From: Moritella sp.
GTDB lineage: Bacteria > Pseudomonadota > Gammaproteobacteria > Enterobacterales > Moritellaceae
DNA: 64,000 nt
NCBI RefSeq assembly: GCF_013215705.1
Contig: NZ_JABSQR010000004.1
Coordinates: 248,001-312,000 of the forward strand
Direction of reading: 5' to 3'
Below the pieces are notes generated by a model. The model saw nothing but the letters and a program-made list of their open reading frames with translations. It was not told where the DNA came from and searched no databases. Position 1 is the stretch's first letter; each line of letters starts with the position of its first letter. Shown piece after piece: positions 35,492-43,345 of the stretch. Made by a program: the position numbers and the translations under genes.

Positions 35492-37837
35492 TCACTGCAC
35501 AAGTACGGTTTTAGGTTCTGGTACAATACCACTGCCTGTGCTAGGCGGTTGTGGGGTCGGCTTCACAACTAACTCAAATAACTGTCCTGACAACTTACTC
35601 AACTCAGGTAGGTCTAAAGTCGCTGAGTACAGTGGCTTACCATTATTTTCGATTCTCGCTCTAACAACATACTGACCATTGTTATCAAATAGTGCAGGAT
35701 CGTATTGTAACGAAATATTATATGGCGGGGGCGTATGTGCTACGATGGTTTTTTGGCCTAACATAGCGTTGCTAATATCGGTTTTAGAAATATCTTCTAA
35801 CGTGATCGTGATCGTTGAAGATGCAGGTAAACTCGCACGTTCTAAATAAATCACACGCACTTCTAAATGTTGCTTTTTAGGTGTTACCGCAACCGTATTC
35901 ACCTGATCTTCAAACACCACGCCCCATACCGGAATATCTTTAATCTGCATTGGCGTTACTTTTAATGGGTTTTGCTCCAGCAAGGTAAAATTAGCCGTTT
36001 TACCTACAACAATAGAGCCAATTTTATCTTCCAGCCTTAACGTATGCGCCGCGTTAATGGTAATGGCTTGCATCGCTTGATACGCAGTAATACGCTCTTG
36101 CTGTGAAACCTTATTTAGACCCGATGTGACACGGTTAACCGCCGTCCACGCTAACGTTAACGGCTCCATTGGTGCCATTGAAAAATCGGAATGAAATGAA
36201 ACCGGCACATTGCTCTGCATTAAACTATTAACCCGCACTAAATTTTCGGCACGCTCGCGGCCTAATCCAACCTCCGAATATTTATCCGCTAATGCCCATA
36301 AATAATACGGGTTAACCGATGCTTCGATGTCTAATGTTACCAACTGAGTCACTTGCTCTTTAGTAAAGTAGCCCATGTGATGTAAAGTAAATCGATGATC
36401 TTCACGCGCTAATTTAGCTTGATCCGCTTGGTTAAAATCTAGCACTTGTTGGATCCCTAAGTCACCATTAGCATGCACATGGATCTGATAGCCATTTTGC
36501 CAATAAAAACTCAGTTGCTGCTGGAATATATCCAACGGTGTCATCCACTCACCTTTATGACCATCAAGATAACCGTCTTGCATCTGCATTAACTGAGAAT
36601 AGATCGCCCCATCAGAGAATAGCTTCACTTGCTTAGGTAAGAACTTGATGTTGCCGGTATTGTATTGAGCTTCTAGCGTTTCCATGAACGCTAATGCTTT
36701 CTGATTACTCTGCCCATTGGCATTATATAAATACGTACCATTCGGAATAAGAAAGACATCATAAGGTGGTTTTTGATCCATTTCTGATTTTAATAACTGG
36801 TATTCCAAATCAAAGTTAGTGCTAGGGAAACCCGGTTCCGCTATCGTTGTAATACCATTTTTAAGCACTAATTTAGACATGATATTTAACCCTAACTTGT
36901 AACTTTCAGGATTAATAAAATCAGCCGTAATCTTAGGTAATAATGCTAGCCAGCCACCTTCATAAAAATGACCTTTATCCCAATCAACTTGTGGGTTGTC
37001 AGCAAAATCTGCTTGTTTAAGACCAAATTTTTTGATCGCTGCATCGTTTAAAAATATTTCATGGAAAGAACGATGAATGATCGCAACAGGTTTGTCTGGT
37101 GACAATTCATTTAATATTTCACGGGTTAACTCGCCATGCCAAAGTTGGTGATAACCCCAAACAAAAAATACCTTATCTTGGTCAGCATTGGCATCAATCG
37201 ATTGCTTTAAACGTTCAAGATAAGCGAAATGACCAGCAACACCTTTTTTAACTTCATTCGGTAACACCCAATCATATGGGGCAATAATTTCATTGGGCAG
37301 CATAATAGCCGCAATGGAAGGATGTACGTGCGGTTCGACAAAACCCGGTAACATGGTTTTGCCGCTAATATTAATGAGTTTAGTATTATCGCCACTGAGC
37401 TTCATCGCATCGATTTTAGCGCCAACAAAGATAATTTTTTTATCTTTGGTCGCGACCGATTCAGTATAACTAGGCTCCACACCTGCCATCGTCAAAATAT
37501 CACCGCCAAAATAAATAGCATCAGCAATAACGGGTAATACTTTGATTGCTGATACTTCGGTATTTTTTAGTGGTGAATCGCTAGAGTCCGGCGTTTTTAC
37601 ACCAGTATTATCAACGACTTTCGTTGTCTCTACCGTGTTTGATTTATTTACTTTTAATGGCGTGGCAGCCGCCTCATCTGAGACCGTATTGGAAACAATG
37701 TTAGCTTCGATGTTAGCCATGTCGTGTGCATGGGCTTGTATACCAAACAATAGACCGCACAAAAGTGTAATTAGCATAAGCCATTGCACAAAAACAGAAA
37801 ACGATTGAATAGGGCTAACGAAGCCTTGAGTTGACAT
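35492..37837 (-). CDS. Exported amidohydrolase (YtcJ-like) fused to a C-terminal YbaY domain
   Basis: A 781-residue protein. A signal or membrane segment (about 14-37, ending QAHAH) is followed by a low-complexity region. The amidohydrolase_3 domain spans about 105-645: GFVEPHVHPS is the metal HxH motif, KLFSDGAIYSQLMQM and IHVHANGDLGIQQVL are further conserved metal-site segments, and LRLEDKIGSIVVGKTANF is the typical C-terminal closure. Residues 656-760 are a YbaY domain (VRVIYLERASLPASSTITIT, LEDISKTDIS) similar to that in the next gene. Periplasmic or envelope hydrolysis of an amide-like substrate is inferred. A GGGAG site precedes the start. The substrate is unknown. Confidence 0.85.
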   Translation of the reverse strand: MSTQGFVSPIQSFSVFVQWLMLITLLCGLLFGIQAHAHDMANIEANIVSNTVSDEAAATPLKVNKSNTVETTKVVDNTGVKTPDSSDSPLKNTEVSAIKVLPVIADAIYFGGDILTMAGVEPSYTESVATKDKKIIFVGAKIDAMKLSGDNTKLINISGKTMLPGFVEPHVHPSIAAIMLPNEIIAPYDWVLPNEVKKGVAGHFAYLERLKQSIDANADQDKVFFVWGYHQLWHGELTREILNELSPDKPVAIIHRSFHEIFLNDAAIKKFGLKQADFADNPQVDWDKGHFYEGGWLALLPKITADFINPESYKLGLNIMSKLVLKNGITTIAEPGFPSTNFDLEYQLLKSEMDQKPPYDVFLIPNGTYLYNANGQSNQKALAFMETLEAQYNTGNIKFLPKQVKLFSDGAIYSQLMQMQDGYLDGHKGEWMTPLDIFQQQLSFYWQNGYQIHVHANGDLGIQQVLDFNQADQAKLAREDHRFTLHHMGYFTKEQVTQLVTLDIEASVNPYYLWALADKYSEVGLGRERAENLVRVNSLMQSNVPVSFHSDFSMAPMEPLTLAWTAVNRVTSGLNKVSQQERITAYQAMQAITINAAHTLRLEDKIGSIVVGKTANFTLLEQNPLKVTPMQIKDIPVWGVVFEDQVNTVAVTPKKQHLEVRVIYLERASLPASSTITITLEDISKTDISNAMLGQKTIVAHTPPPYNISLQYDPALFDNNGQYVVRARIENNGKPLYSATLDLPELSKLSGQLFELVVKPTPQPPSTGSGIVPEPKTVLVQ

Positions 37838-37927
37838 TACGCCACTCCCTTATAACTCAGTGAAAGTATGAATAAAATAACATATCAGTCGCTATAAAAC
37901 CATAAAATCACCATCACTGATAGTCTG

Positions 37928-39013
37928 CTAACCAGCCTCTTTTTCTAGTTCATATTCACATTGCGCTACAAACTTACCAATTTCAATGTATGCCTCGTCA
38001 GCCTCTTCTAAATCAAATAAATGCCAGACATGCAACATATTAGACCATGTTTGCAAGCGTACATTAGAACCTTGCGAGCGGGCTTTATTGGTATAACGGC
38101 GAGAATCATCAACCATCATTTCGGTATCACTGGCCTGGATCAAAATGGGAGGTAAACCAGATAAATTGGCGAAAATCGGTGATACTTGTGGGTCACGGGG
38201 ATTCATGCGGAAAAGTATAGCGACCCAAAGAAGTAAAATAAATTGCGGGAAATGGTGAAACTTACCCAAAAACGGATGCAACAGGAAATCAGTTTTAGCA
38301 TTATAACTCAAACTGCCATAACTAAAGGTACTATCAATACAAGGACATATCGCAATTGCAGCGTCAACTTGACGAATTTCTTGCTGCTTGAGCCAACCAA
38401 TAAGCGCAAGAGTTAAATTGCCACCCGCAGAATCACCTGCAACATAAATTCGATGACACACTTGCGGATTATTGGGATTATTAGCCAGTAACCATTGATA
38501 CGCATAACGGCAATCTTGAATGCCCTTCACTCGTTTACCATCTGGGATCATGTCATAACTCACCGCAAAGACAGTGACACCGAGTTCACGCGCCAGACGC
38601 TCTGTCACGACACGGTGACTCTTGGGACTGCCAACCGCAAAACCACCACCGTGAATATAAAGTAAACGCTTATTTACATCACTTTTTTTATTCAGCACCC
38701 ATTCACCCATAATGCGATGACCTTGAAAGCTTGTTAAGACGGGAATAATCTCACAATCTAATTCCACATCACCTAAACGATCAATATTTTTACGCAATGC
38801 ATAGAGATACTTACTCGGTTTAATAAAACTAATTGGTTCCTTTATACTTTCGATAAGTTCCAGTGCTTGAGGATATTTATATGAAGGTGTCGGGCGGTAA
38901 AAAGTGGCACTTAAATCAGCGCTATCATATTGGCGAAGATCTTCACCATATAGATTACGTATCAACAACAACAAAATAACTAAAACGATAATAGCAGTAA
39001 TCAAAGACCACAT
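37928..39013 (-). CDS. Alpha/beta hydrolase, hormone-sensitive-lipase-type esterase
   Basis: A 361-residue protein with an N-terminal membrane anchor (MWSLITAIIVLVILLLLIRN). The oxyanion motif is YIHGGGFAVGSP, the nucleophile GDSAGGNLTLAL, and a likely acid/His pair lies in LIQASDTEMMVDDSR and MLHVWHLF. This arrangement is typical of HSL-family carboxylesterases acting on short acyl esters. The ATG at 39013 has GGGAG eight bases upstream and was preferred over a start 11 codons earlier. It lies 90 bases upstream of the amidohydrolase, in the same direction. Confidence 0.88.
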   Translation of the reverse strand: MWSLITAIIVLVILLLLIRNLYGEDLRQYDSADLSATFYRPTPSYKYPQALELIESIKEPISFIKPSKYLYALRKNIDRLGDVELDCEIIPVLTSFQGHRIMGEWVLNKKSDVNKRLLYIHGGGFAVGSPKSHRVVTERLARELGVTVFAVSYDMIPDGKRVKGIQDCRYAYQWLLANNPNNPQVCHRIYVAGDSAGGNLTLALIGWLKQQEIRQVDAAIAICPCIDSTFSYGSLSYNAKTDFLLHPFLGKFHHFPQFILLLWVAILFRMNPRDPQVSPIFANLSGLPPILIQASDTEMMVDDSRRYTNKARSQGSNVRLQTWSNMLHVWHLFDLEEADEAYIEIGKFVAQCEYELEKEAG

Positions 39014-39215
39014 GTTCACAACTCCCTGTCTGTATTTAAACAACAATAAAGCAATTAACCAAAACTAAAGCGATAACAGTATTATTCAAATAAAACCAGC
39101 CAGTAGAGTAAAAACATCATGAAAACGCTAGCTTTACGGCAAAACATTCATTTCAATATGAAGCTAGCTCACAACATTGGGCATCAACCAAAACATCAAC
39201 AACACGCAGCGCCAA

Positions 39216-39265
39216 TATACCCAAGCCAGTCTCAGATATAACATCTCGACGTAGTTGGGGGTATA
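39216..39265. repeat. Imperfect inverted repeat downstream of flgT
   Basis: TATACCCAA (39216-39224) and TTGGGGGTATA (39255-39265) can pair at the ends of a 50-base segment. The arms look like the dispersed TATACCCAA-type intergenic elements seen in marine gammaproteobacteria; this is from memory. It could also end the flgT transcript. Confidence 0.35.
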
Positions 39266-39303
39266 CAAGGTAGTTCAGGGAAACCACTGGATCACGACAT
39301 TAG

Positions 39304-40479
39304 TTAATTTAAAATGACTAAATCATCGATTTGCACATTGGCAGTTGGTTGCCTATCCGTGGTCTTCAAACTCGCTTGCTGGTCGTAAAGTTTCGTTACT
39401 TCAACTTCGCTACTGCTATTAGTCTCTTTTTTACGGCTGATACCAAACTGATCAACATAACTGCCAGTATGCTTGATCATAAATTTATCACCTAATTTCA
39501 GGCCATTATTCCGACCTATATTAATGTTCACTTCATTACCATCCACAGCAATAACACGCGCTTCAACCAATTTACATTGCAAACTGGCATCTAAATCAAA
39601 TAATACATCATCAATAATTAACTGCAAAGATTGGCCAAACTCAGAGCGCCAAAATTTTAACGTATCCGTATCCACTATGCGGTGCTTAGCAAACTCCCAC
39701 TTAGTGACTTTACTGTAATTTCGATCAAACAACAGGCTACCGTTAAAACCATCAAAAACTTGTATATTCAAGCGAAAATTACGCTCAGGCAAATCATCCG
39801 CGAGTATTTTGGCGATACCATTAACAACAGGTTTAAATGTCGATAAGTCTGTAATTGTGCCCAAAATAATATACTGACTATCTGCTGACTTGCTGATTTG
39901 CTTAACTTCTTGTCCAGTTAAACTACCTCGCAGCGGCAAAGAACTGCCGCTAAAGCCGATGTTTTGATTGATAAATTCACGTGCATCGAAAGTTTGACTA
40001 TTTTTACGCAGACTTTGGTACAACAAGCGACTGAAAGATTCGTTAATATTGTAGATACCACCATAACTGGCTTGTTCACGGTGTCTAATACCAAAACGCA
40101 GTAAAGACACTGATTTTTGATAACCCGCACTTAAGCATTTATTACGGTCTGCAACGATATCCGTTACAATTTGCACCCTGATTTTATCTAATTTAATCGA
40201 TTCACTTTTTAATCGAATATCCCTCACCTCACCATCCATACGGATCTGAAAGCTATCAGATAATATCCTACCGCCGTTAAAAGATTGTAAGCTAGAAACC
40301 GATGCGCCTGCATATAATAGCGCTTGTTTCAATGCATTGCGTACCGCTAACTCTCGAGCAATGTCAACGTCACCGTCAATAATAATCGCCTCACCCTCAA
40401 CCTCATACCATTCAGCATGTAGGGTGAACGAACAACAAATTAGCAATAGTAGTAGCAGTTTTTTCATTTTTAATCGCAT
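39304..40479 (-). CDS. flgT: Flagellar assembly protein FlgT
   Basis: A 391-residue periplasmic protein with a signal peptide (MKKLLLLLLICCSFTLHAEW). The N-terminal domain EWYEVEGEAIIIDGDVDIAR, then ELAVRNALKQALLYAGA, and the middle region SLPLRGSLTGQEVKQISKSA match FlgT of Vibrio, which forms the H-ring of the sodium-driven polar flagellar motor. The C-terminal third holds a small beta domain (ARVIAVDGNEVNINIGRNNG). A second in-frame ATG lies four codons on; neither has a clear ribosome site. A sigma-54-type promoter lies directly upstream, and flgO/flgP are divergent. Confidence 0.9.
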   Translation of the reverse strand: MRLKMKKLLLLLLICCSFTLHAEWYEVEGEAIIIDGDVDIARELAVRNALKQALLYAGASVSSLQSFNGGRILSDSFQIRMDGEVRDIRLKSESIKLDKIRVQIVTDIVADRNKCLSAGYQKSVSLLRFGIRHREQASYGGIYNINESFSRLLYQSLRKNSQTFDAREFINQNIGFSGSSLPLRGSLTGQEVKQISKSADSQYIILGTITDLSTFKPVVNGIAKILADDLPERNFRLNIQVFDGFNGSLLFDRNYSKVTKWEFAKHRIVDTDTLKFWRSEFGQSLQLIIDDVLFDLDASLQCKLVEARVIAVDGNEVNINIGRNNGLKLGDKFMIKHTGSYVDQFGISRKKETNSSSEVEVTKLYDQQASLKTTDRQPTANVQIDDLVILN

Positions 40480-40504
40480 ATGAATTTTGAATATGTCTAT
40501 TTTA

Positions 40505-40522
40505 AAAGCAACATTTGTACCA
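40505..40522 (-). promoter_or_regulatory. Sigma-54 promoter of flgT
   Basis: TGGTACAAATGTTGCTTT has GG and GC elements with exactly ten bases between them, the spacing required by RpoN. Transcription would start about 18 bases before flgT. Polar flagellar genes commonly use RpoN with FlrA/FlrC. Confidence 0.65.
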
Positions 40523-40611
40523 GATCAAATTTTTCTGAATATAAAACCGTATCTAGGTGAATTTAATAGATAATAACGCTATCGTAATAAAAATTAAGTT
40601 GTATCAATTTA

Positions 40612-40629
40612 TTGGCAAGTAAATTGCTT
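40612..40629 (+). promoter_or_regulatory. Sigma-54 promoter of the lipoprotein-flgO-flgP operon
   Basis: TTGGCAAGTAAATTGCTT matches the RpoN consensus TTGGCACG-N4-TTGCT almost base for base, with ten bases between GG and GC. It faces the small lipoprotein gene, 65 bases from its start. Confidence 0.8.
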
Positions 40630-40694
40630 GTGTTTATGTATATCTCTAACGATGTATTCTTATAATCACGCATAACATAATTTTAGGAACTAAT

Positions 40695-40964
40695 ATGAAG
40701 CGTTTTTTACTACCGTTATTAGCGGTTGTGTTGACTTCAGCCTGTACTGTGATTAAAGAGCCCAATCACGTTTTATTGACTGGCGCAAATACCACAGTGC
40801 AACCTATCGTTATTAAACAAGTTATTGTTCAACCTATTTATCAGCCAAATGGCCATAATGCAAATATGGCACAAAGTATGCTAACTAAAGAACAGTATAA
40901 TAATATATTTAGAAGTCCTTACACCTACCCTTACCGCCGTGACATTTCAACCAGCAGTAAATAA
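40695..40964 (+). CDS. Small predicted lipoprotein in the flgO-flgP transcript
   Basis: An 89-residue protein with a lipoprotein signal (MKRFLLPLLAVVLTSAC; lipobox LTSA/C). The short mature part includes VQPIVIKQVIVQPIYQPNG and TKEQYNNIFRSPYTYPYRR, with no family recognised. It follows a sigma-54 promoter and precedes flgO by 39 bases, so it is expected to be made with the flagellar outer-membrane lipoproteins. TAGGAA is a good ribosome site. The function is unknown; a part of the outer flagellar ring complex is an inference from the operon. Confidence 0.75.
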   Translation: MKRFLLPLLAVVLTSACTVIKEPNHVLLTGANTTVQPIVIKQVIVQPIYQPNGHNANMAQSMLTKEQYNNIFRSPYTYPYRRDISTSSK

Positions 40965-41003
40965 CGGTTTAACGACAATAATTAAAGCACTTAAGGAAGT
41001 AAT

Positions 41004-41687
41004 ATGAAAAAGGCAGTCATAGCTATCAGCCTAATTACCTTACTCACAGGTTGCGCATTAAAACAGCCCGCAGCTCCTGAAGAAGAGAAAGAAACACCGC
41101 CTCATTCATCTTGGGATGGTAATTCTTATGAACCAAAATACCCAAGAAGTTTATTACCAAACCAACCAATAAACTATACTCAAGAATTAAGTTTTATCGT
41201 GCGAGGTTTAGCGGATCAGTTGATCGTCAATGATTTGTCTATTATTCCTAATAATGAGCCGATTGCCGTCACTTCTTTCGTCAATCTTGACGATCTATCG
41301 ACAACAAATTGGCTCGGTCAGACCTTATCTGAATCTTTTATTCACGAATTAACCATTCGTCGTATTCCGGTTATTGATTATAAAACCACAGGCACGATCA
41401 GTGTTACTGGCCAAGGTGACTTTGTATTCACCCGAGATTGGAAAAAATTACGCGGTCAATTACCTGTATCACGTATCTTAACCGGAACCATGTCACGTAA
41501 CAGTGAAGGCGTGATTGTTAATATGCGTATCATTAATATGGAATCAGGTTTTGTTGAATCAACAGCGCAAGGTATTATTCCTAACCATCTCGTAATTGGC
41601 GGCTCAAATAGTATGGGTCCATTAGAGGGGCGTGGTCGTTATATTTACCGTACTGGTTCAGCACCTTCTGTGCGTATTACTAATTAA
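41004..41687 (+). CDS. flgO: Flagellar outer-membrane lipoprotein FlgO
   Basis: A 227-residue lipoprotein (signal MKKAVIAISLITLLTGC). The FlgO domain spans about 55-215: QELSFIVRGLADQLIVNDLS, then IAVTSFVNLDDLSTTNWLGQ and SESFIHELTIRRIPVIDYKT are typical. In Vibrio cholerae FlgO is an outer-membrane protein needed for normal flagella and motility. AAGGAAGT precedes the start; flgP follows after nine bases. Confidence 0.92.
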   Translation: MKKAVIAISLITLLTGCALKQPAAPEEEKETPPHSSWDGNSYEPKYPRSLLPNQPINYTQELSFIVRGLADQLIVNDLSIIPNNEPIAVTSFVNLDDLSTTNWLGQTLSESFIHELTIRRIPVIDYKTTGTISVTGQGDFVFTRDWKKLRGQLPVSRILTGTMSRNSEGVIVNMRIINMESGFVESTAQGIIPNHLVIGGSNSMGPLEGRGRYIYRTGSAPSVRITN

Positions 41688-41696
41688 GGTTTATCA

Positions 41697-42155
41697 ATGA
41701 AATATCTGCGTCTACTTATGTTTGCCACTCTGGTTAGTCTAACAGGCTGTTCACTATTAGAAAAAAATACAGTTTATGATATCAAAGAACCGAAAACCTT
41801 CCCTGTACTCAAGGCAGTTGGCTATGCTGCTTTAAGTTCTCAGCCGGGCAATAGTGACAGTGAGCGCATGCTTAATGCGATGCGCGCATCTAAATTAGAT
41901 GCTTACCGAGAATTAGCAGAGCAAGTCAGTGGCCAAGAAATTTACAGTGACACTAGCTACAGGTCACGTTCATTGCAAGGCGAGACCATCGAAGCATCAG
42001 TATCCGGTATCATCCGTGGGGCACGTGTGGTGCAAACTTACCCGATTAATGAAGATGTATACGCAACAGAGCTAGAGCTCGATTTTAAACGAGTTTTTGA
42101 GTTATATGAGAATACATCGTCAATGCCAACTCGCGTGCAAAAAACCCGTTATTAA
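41697..42155 (+). CDS. flgP: Flagellar outer-membrane lipoprotein FlgP
   Basis: A 152-residue LPP20-family lipoprotein (signal MKYLRLLMFATLVSLTGC). AMRASKLDAYRELAEQVSG is the family signature. FlgP forms part of the basal disk or outer ring of polar flagella in Vibrio and Campylobacter; in V. cholerae it is FlrC-dependent. It is the last gene of the operon, followed by a terminator. Confidence 0.92.
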   Translation: MKYLRLLMFATLVSLTGCSLLEKNTVYDIKEPKTFPVLKAVGYAALSSQPGNSDSERMLNAMRASKLDAYRELAEQVSGQEIYSDTSYRSRSLQGETIEASVSGIIRGARVVQTYPINEDVYATELELDFKRVFELYENTSSMPTRVQKTRY

Positions 42156-42185
42156 TATCAATTTCATGAGATTAGTGAGCAATTA

Positions 42186-42243
42186 TAAAAATACCGAATT
42201 AACTTATTATTTACTATAATAAAAACTAACTCGGTATTTTTAT
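42186..42243. terminator. Bidirectional terminator between flgP and menA
   Basis: AAAATACCGA and TCGGTATTTT pair, and the inner TTATTAT/ATAATAA pairs too. T runs occur on both strands between the convergent genes. Confidence 0.85.
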
Positions 42244-42299
42244 AACATTCACGGTATAGCACGGGCAGTCATTATCAGTACTGCTCTCTTCAATTTCGG

Positions 42300-43166
42300 T
42301 TAACGCATCATTAAATCAACTGAATAAAATCCGCCCCACAATAATACCAACATCGAAGTTTGTGCTAGCTGTACGTTTAATTGTTTACCATCACGTTGGT
42401 ATATCACAATACACAAAGCCAACTGAACAGGCAGTAATAACAGCATTAGCAACCCTTGATAGCGATCAATAACAAGCAACAGCGAAGGCAATAACACAGT
42501 AAAGCAATAAAGATGCTTACTTGCTTTGACGCCTAAGCGCGTCGCTAACGTAAATTTCTGTGCACGACAATCAGACGCTACATCACGAATGTTATTAACC
42601 AACATGATAGCCACAACCAAAAAGCCGACCTGACTAGCAGGAATAAAGACAGCAAACGCCAACACTTGGGTTTGTAAATAATAACTGCCGACCACAGCTA
42701 ACCAACCGAAATAGAGAAAAACAGCCATTTCTCCAAGCCCATGTGAAGCTAATGGCCGCGGACCGCCACTATAAATATACACGCCAGCCAGCGATAATAT
42801 GCCTAACACGACGTACAGCCAACCACCGACATAGATAAGATAACAGCCACTGACAATAGCAAGTAAGCACATTGCTATAATACCAAGGCGTAAATGCGCT
42901 GCTGATATCAAACCTTTCTGTAATGCACGATCGGGGCCTAATCGATCTTCACCATCGACACCACTTTTACCATCAAAATAATCATTAGAAAGATTCACCG
43001 CAATTTGTAGAGCCATACAGCAGACCATACACAATGTGGCGATATAAAAACTGAAATTAACTGGAGAGTCGACCCAAGCCAGTGTTTGTCCAAGTAAAAT
43101 AACCGCTAATGCCACCAGCAGTGTTTTCGGACGTGTAACAAGAAACCAAGAAGATAATGTAGTCAT
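42300..43166 (-). CDS. menA: 1,4-dihydroxy-2-naphthoate polyprenyltransferase
   Basis: A 288-residue UbiA-superfamily membrane prenyltransferase. LVTRPKTLLVALAVILLGQ opens helix 1; the first Asp-rich site is NLSNDYFDGKSGVDGEDRLG and the second NNIRDVASDCRAQKFTLATR, as in MenA. It attaches the polyprenyl chain to DHNA, the membrane step of menaquinone synthesis. Menaquinol is the electron donor to the fumarate reductase encoded about 9 kb away. Transcribed alone. Confidence 0.92.
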   Translation of the reverse strand: MTTLSSWFLVTRPKTLLVALAVILLGQTLAWVDSPVNFSFYIATLCMVCCMALQIAVNLSNDYFDGKSGVDGEDRLGPDRALQKGLISAAHLRLGIIAMCLLAIVSGCYLIYVGGWLYVVLGILSLAGVYIYSGGPRPLASHGLGEMAVFLYFGWLAVVGSYYLQTQVLAFAVFIPASQVGFLVVAIMLVNNIRDVASDCRAQKFTLATRLGVKASKHLYCFTVLLPSLLLVIDRYQGLLMLLLLPVQLALCIVIYQRDGKQLNVQLAQTSMLVLLWGGFYSVDLMMR

Positions 43167-43244
43167 AACATTTAAACATGCGAAAAATAGATAAAATGAG
43201 CATAAAATACCTATTTAGTAATGTCCACTTTTATTGTTTGATTA

Positions 43245-43273
43245 ACAAGGTCATTCCAACCAGAATGACCTAA
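43245..43273 (-). terminator. Terminator candidate after the lytic transglycosylase gene
   Basis: AGGTCATTC and GAATGACCT are exact nine-base inverses with a six-base loop, about 75 bases past the stop codon. The T tract is short. Confidence 0.5.
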
Positions 43274-43345
43274 CGCAATATTCAGACTAATCGCTCTGCC
43301 ATGGCTAATGAACAGATAATAACGCATTCGCGACACGCCCTCGGC

